Source: Rhytidiadelphus loreus
Taxonomy: Eukaryota > Streptophyta > Bryopsida > Hypnales > Hylocomiaceae
Direction of reading: 5' to 3'
Assembly: GCA_947034895.1 (NCBI GenBank)
Contig: OX344762.1
Location: 38,606,760 to 38,670,759, forward strand
Length of the DNA stretch: 64,000 nucleotides
Under the pieces are notes generated by a model, which was not told the DNA's origin, searched no databases, and saw only the letters and a program-made list of their open reading frames with translations. Made by a program: the position numbers and the translations under genes. Numbering within the stretch: the stretch's first letter is position 1; each line of letters opens with the position of its first letter. This document shows, piece after piece, positions 60,026 to 64,000 of this stretch.

Positions 60026-63000
60026 ATGGCGGAGCGCAACGGGGACGGGAAGGGCGGGGGAGGGGTGCAGATCAACTTGGAGTTGTACGGCAAGCGCCTG
60101 AAGCTGCTGAACAACAAGTGGAAGGAGCACAAGAAGGAGATGTGGGGAGGTGCGGACGCCATCGCCGTGGTGACGCCTCCCGCGTCCGAGGATCTGCGGT
60201 ACCTGAAGTCGACCGCATTGCACATCTGGCTGCTGGGGTACGAGTTTCCGGAGACGGTGATGGTGTTCATGCCTGGCGCGCTGCACTTCGTGTGCAGCTC
60301 CAAGAAGGCGGGTCACCTGGAGGACTTGCAGAAGTCTTCGAAGATGCTGACGGGCGTGGACATTCACATTCACGTGAAGGAGCGGAAGCAGGACGGCAGC
60401 TCGCAGATGACTGCGGTCCTGGAGTCCGTGAAGGGTTCGAGCAAGAGCAAGAGCCCTGTGATCGGCGTGCTTTCGCGCGAGGCGACGGAGGGTCCGCTGA
60501 TGGAGAAGTGGGCGGAGTGCTTGGACGGTTCGGGTTCTGCCACGGTGGACGTTTCGGGTGGTTTTTCTGAGATTTTCGCCGTGAAGGACGAGGTAATTGT
60601 CGTGCCTGGACGTTTTTGAAGTCTTTTCTGGGACGCCATTTTGAGATTTTTAGGATTCGAGTGTGCTGGAGGGTTTTTGGTGGGAGACTGAGAGAATGCT
60701 GGTGCCATGTCCGTGTCCCTCTGCAATCTTGGCCACCCCCCTCCTAGCTGCGCCTCGCCGTCTGCATATCTGAGTGTCGTTGGATTGTGTGTGAATCGCT
60801 GGTGTTTGGGTTTGAGTCGCATCGGCACGTTTGTGCTTTTGTTGTCTGATCTTTGTGCATGTCGAATTTTGTTGTATGTGTGTCAGGAGGAGCTTTCGAA
60901 CATCAAGAATGCCTCCCAATTGAGCGCTGCGGTGCTTAAGCTTTTCGTGGTTCCGAAGCTGGAAGTGATCATCGACGAGGAGAAGAAGGTGACGCACGCG
61001 GAGCTGATGGAGAACACGGAGAACGTGATCACGAACCCCAGCAAGTATGTGAAGTTGAAGGCGGAGGACGTGGACATCTGCTACCCTCCTGTTTTCCAGA
61101 GCGGCGGTATCTTCGACCTGAAGCCTAGCGCGGTGAGCAACGAGGAGCCTCTGTATTACGACGCTTTGGGTGTGATTCTTTGCGCGATCGGCGCGCGTTT
61201 CCGTTCGTACTGTTCGAACGTGGCGCGTTCGATCATGATCGACGCGGACAAGACTCAGGAGAAGGCGTACAAGGTTCTTTTGAAAGCTCACGAGGCTGCG
61301 ATCGGCGCTTTGCGACCTGGGAATGCGATGTCCGCTGCGTACAAGGCTGCTTACGGTGTGGTGGAGTCGGGAGGGTCTGAGTTTCTGCCTTACTTCACGA
61401 AGAATGCGGGTACTGGCATCGGGATCGAGTTTCGCGAGTCGGGTCTGACTCTGAACGGCAAGAACGATCGCGTGATCCGCGCGGGCATGGTGTTCAACGT
61501 TTCTCTGGGTTTCCACAACTTGTCTACTGAGTCTCGTCATCCGAAGTCGAAGACTTTTTCTCTGTTGCTTGCGGACACTGCGATCGTGTTGGAGAAGGGC
61601 GCTCCCGAGGTTCCTACACTGAAGTGTTCTAAGACTTACACGGACATCGCTTACTCGTTCAAGGACGACGAGGAGGAGGAGGAGGTGAAGGTGGAATCGA
61701 AGCCGAAGGTGAAATCGGAGCCGAATGGTTCGAGCGAGCCGGCCGTGCGCATGGCGACCCTTCGATCGGACAATCAGGAGATGACGAAAGAAGAGGTTTG
61801 TATTTCGTGACGTGTGCTGTATGTCCTGGGTGGCTCAGTTCTTGGAGTGGTTTTGTTGTTGCTATTTTTCGTCTTTTTCTGTTGTCGACTTGTGAGAGTG
61901 ATGGTTGCGGTTGTTTTTTGACCTTAGCGTTGTTTTTGTGTGTGTGTTGGTTGTATTTCCGCAGTGCATTGTTCCGTTTGTGTTTGTGGTGGTGATGTTT
62001 GACTCGCGGTTTGTGTTCTGGCGTGTGTTTTCGTGTCACAGCAACGACGGCAGCACCAGGCCGAGTTAGCGCGTCAGAAGAACGAGGAGACGGCCCGGAG
62101 GCTCGCGTCTGGAGGTTTGGGTTCTGGTGAGGGTCAAGGTCCGAACAAGTCCACCGGTGACATCGTCGCGTACCGAAACGTGGACGATATCCCTGCTCGT
62201 GAGCTGAAGATTCACGTAAGTGGAGACCGCCGTGCCTATTCTTTTTGGGGTTTGTGGCTCATTTTAAGCTTGTGTAGCACAGTGATGGCTGTAGTGTGGT
62301 CGTCTCTGAGGGTATGTTTGGTAGGACTCGGCTAAGGTTTGGAGGTGTTTCATGAGAAATGGTGAGCGTGGACGAGTTTTCTGACTCTCCTGTTTGTGTC
62401 TGCAGGTGGATCAGAAGAACGAAGCCGTTTTGCTGCCCATTTATGGTTTGCTGGTGCCCTTCCACATCGCCACCGTGAAGAGCGTGACGAGTCAACAGGA
62501 TGGCGGTCATTCGTACATCCGGATCATCTTCAACGTTCCTGGAGCGGGTTTCGGTCCGAACGACGTCCCGACGAAGAAGTTTCCCGCTTCTATTTACGTG
62601 AAGGAGGTTTCTTTTCGTTCGAACGACACCCGTCATTCTTACCAGGTGGTGCAGCTGATCAAGACTCTTCGTCGTCAGGTGGCTCAACGTGAGTCGGAAC
62701 GCGCGGAGCGTGCCACTCTGGTGACCCAAGAGCGTCTCCAGACCGCGAAGGGTCGACCCATCAGGTACGTTTCGGGCGTGGGATGTGGGTGGAAGTGTTC
62801 TGTGTTTTGTGGAGTGTACATGGTGATTCTGTTTTGGGCAGGTGGGTTCGAGGCGGACAAGTCTGGAGTGGTTTCCAAGTCATCTTTTTTTAGTTGACTT
62901 TATGTTTGGGTCCGTTTCGGAGTCCCTTTTGCAGAGGTGTATCACTGTTTTGCAGAGTTGTGATTGTTTTGCAGTGAGAGAGAAATGGGTCTCACGGTAG

Positions 63001-64000
63001 TTCGAAGTTGCACATGATTGGTGGTGTAGGATGCTTTGTTCATGTTTGGTTTTGGGGGGGATTTGCGCGATACTGGACCGATGTGTATGGTTCGTTGTGG
63101 AGGGATTGTGGAGGGAGCGCATACCCTGTCGTGCGGTTGGGTCCGTTTGGTTTGTGTCCATTGTAGCTTGTGCCAGTGAATCTGATTGGTCTTTCTGTCG
63201 TGTGTGTCAGGTTGTCCGATCTTTGGATCCGACCGGCGTTTGGGGGTCGTGGGAGGAAAATGAGCGGTACATTGGAGGCTCATACGAACGGTCTCCGTTA
63301 CTCGACGATGCGTCAGGAAGAGAAAGTGGATGTGATGTACCGCAACATCAAGCATGCGTTTTTCCAGCCCGCGGAGAAGGAGATGATCACGCTGGTGCAC
63401 TTCCACTTGCATAACTACATCATGGTGGGGACGAAGAAAACGAAGGACGTGCAATTTTATGTGGAGGTACGTGCGTGTGTTTGGTTCGGCGTTTGCAAGT
63501 TCTGTTCGTAGTTGATGTGTATTATATTGGTTTCTGTCTCGAGTTCATTAGTGGTGACGCTTTTGGTCGCTGTGTGTGATGCTTGGTTCGGAGTGCATTA
63601 AGTTTGGGTATATGTGACAGGAGTTGTTTTCCCGGTGTGGTACCTTGTTTCCGTGAGTAGTTTTATCGTCGGGGACTTTGGGTTTGGTCCGGTTCGGTGT
63701 GCTGTGTGTCGGAGTGTTGGAATGGAAGCTTGATATTTGAGTTGTCGGTGTTTTGCACAGGTGATGGAGGTGGTTCAGACGCTCGGTGGCAACCGTCGTT
63801 CGATGATGGACCCGGACGAGATCGAGGAAGAGCAGCAGGAGAGAGACCGTCGCAACAAGATCAACAAGGAGTTCGAAGCGTTCGTGAAGCGTATGGCCGA
63901 GCTGTGGGACCAGCCGCCGTGGCGTGAGCTGGACCTGGAGTTCGACATTCCTTTCCGAGAGCTTGGTTTCCACGGTGTGCCGAACAAGTCTTCGGCGTTC
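59886..64000. repeat. Right arm of the SPT16 inverted duplication
   Basis: Reverse-complement partner of 11701-15815 (coordinate sum 75701). All compared exons and introns are the same. It is cut by the window end, so the true arm is longer or ends just outside. Confidence 0.9.
60026..64000 (+). CDS. SPT16: FACT complex subunit SPT16 (copy 2, truncated by window end)
   Basis: Same histone-chaperone subunit as copy 1. Exons 60026-60592, 60887-61795, 62042-62215, 62406-62764, 63211-63466 and 63761 to beyond 64000 are visible, covering the first 835 or so of 1062 residues: the N-terminal lobe, aminopeptidase-like domain, dimerisation region and the start of the middle domain. The deduced protein is identical to copy 1 over this span, and the introns match as well. 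No stop or frameshift is present, so the copy looks functional as far as it can be seen. The remaining exons (end of the middle domain, acidic tail) should lie to the right of the window. The gene points away from copy 1. Confidence 0.95.

Noticed and set aside
1..64000. CRISPR arrays, rRNA and canonical tRNA genes
   Set aside because: No regularly spaced short repeats with unique spacers, no rRNA-like blocks and no complete tRNA cloverleaf were found.

Overview
The window is a stretch of nuclear DNA from a land plant. Two host gene families are recognisable: a very long PPR-DYW RNA-editing factor (1439-5671) and the histone chaperone SPT16, which occurs twice in opposite orientation (10566-15675 minus, and 60026 to the window end plus). 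The PPR repeats have the wording I associate with mosses and other early-diverging land plants, so a bryophyte-like source is my inference; the species is not determined. Between the genes the DNA is AT-rich and mostly DNA transposons. I found no LTR retrotransposon coding sequence.

Layout. 1-1.4 kb: no recognised gene. 1.4-5.7 kb: PPR-DYW gene with recent 606-nt internal duplications. 6-9.6 kb: miniature elements, including a 968-bp piggyBac-type element flanked by TTAA and a small Stowaway-like foldback. 10.6-15.7 kb: complete eight-exon SPT16. 18.4-23.8 kb: decayed hAT-type transposase gene, split by a 2.58-kb CACTA element (19418-21996) with an ATT target duplication. 24770-31906: a 7.1-kb piggyBac element with TTAA on both sides and a transposase gene broken by two in-frame stops; a 309-bp CACTA-type miniature element is nested in it. 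32-41.8 kb: AT-rich DNA with a Stowaway-like MITE and a foldback family ending in CATTAGA. 41890-58100: a 16.2-kb Mutator-like element (MULE) with matching terminal inverted repeats and a perfect 9-bp target duplication. It carries two convergent genes: a zinc-finger/Ulp1-type cysteine protease gene (plus strand) and a MULE transposase with SWIM finger (minus strand), both now interrupted by stops. 60 kb to end: second SPT16 copy.

The most notable points are the newly delimited 16.2-kb MULE with an Ulp1 protease gene, the 7.1-kb piggyBac element with related TTAA miniature elements, the CACTA insertion whose removal exactly restores the hAT reading frame, and the SPT16 inverted duplication. 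The SPT16 arms look identical over at least 4.1 kb, introns included, but become abruptly divergent upstream. All eight in-frame stops I located in the two MULE genes are TAG or TGA, as expected if methylated CAG and CGA codons decayed by C-to-T change.
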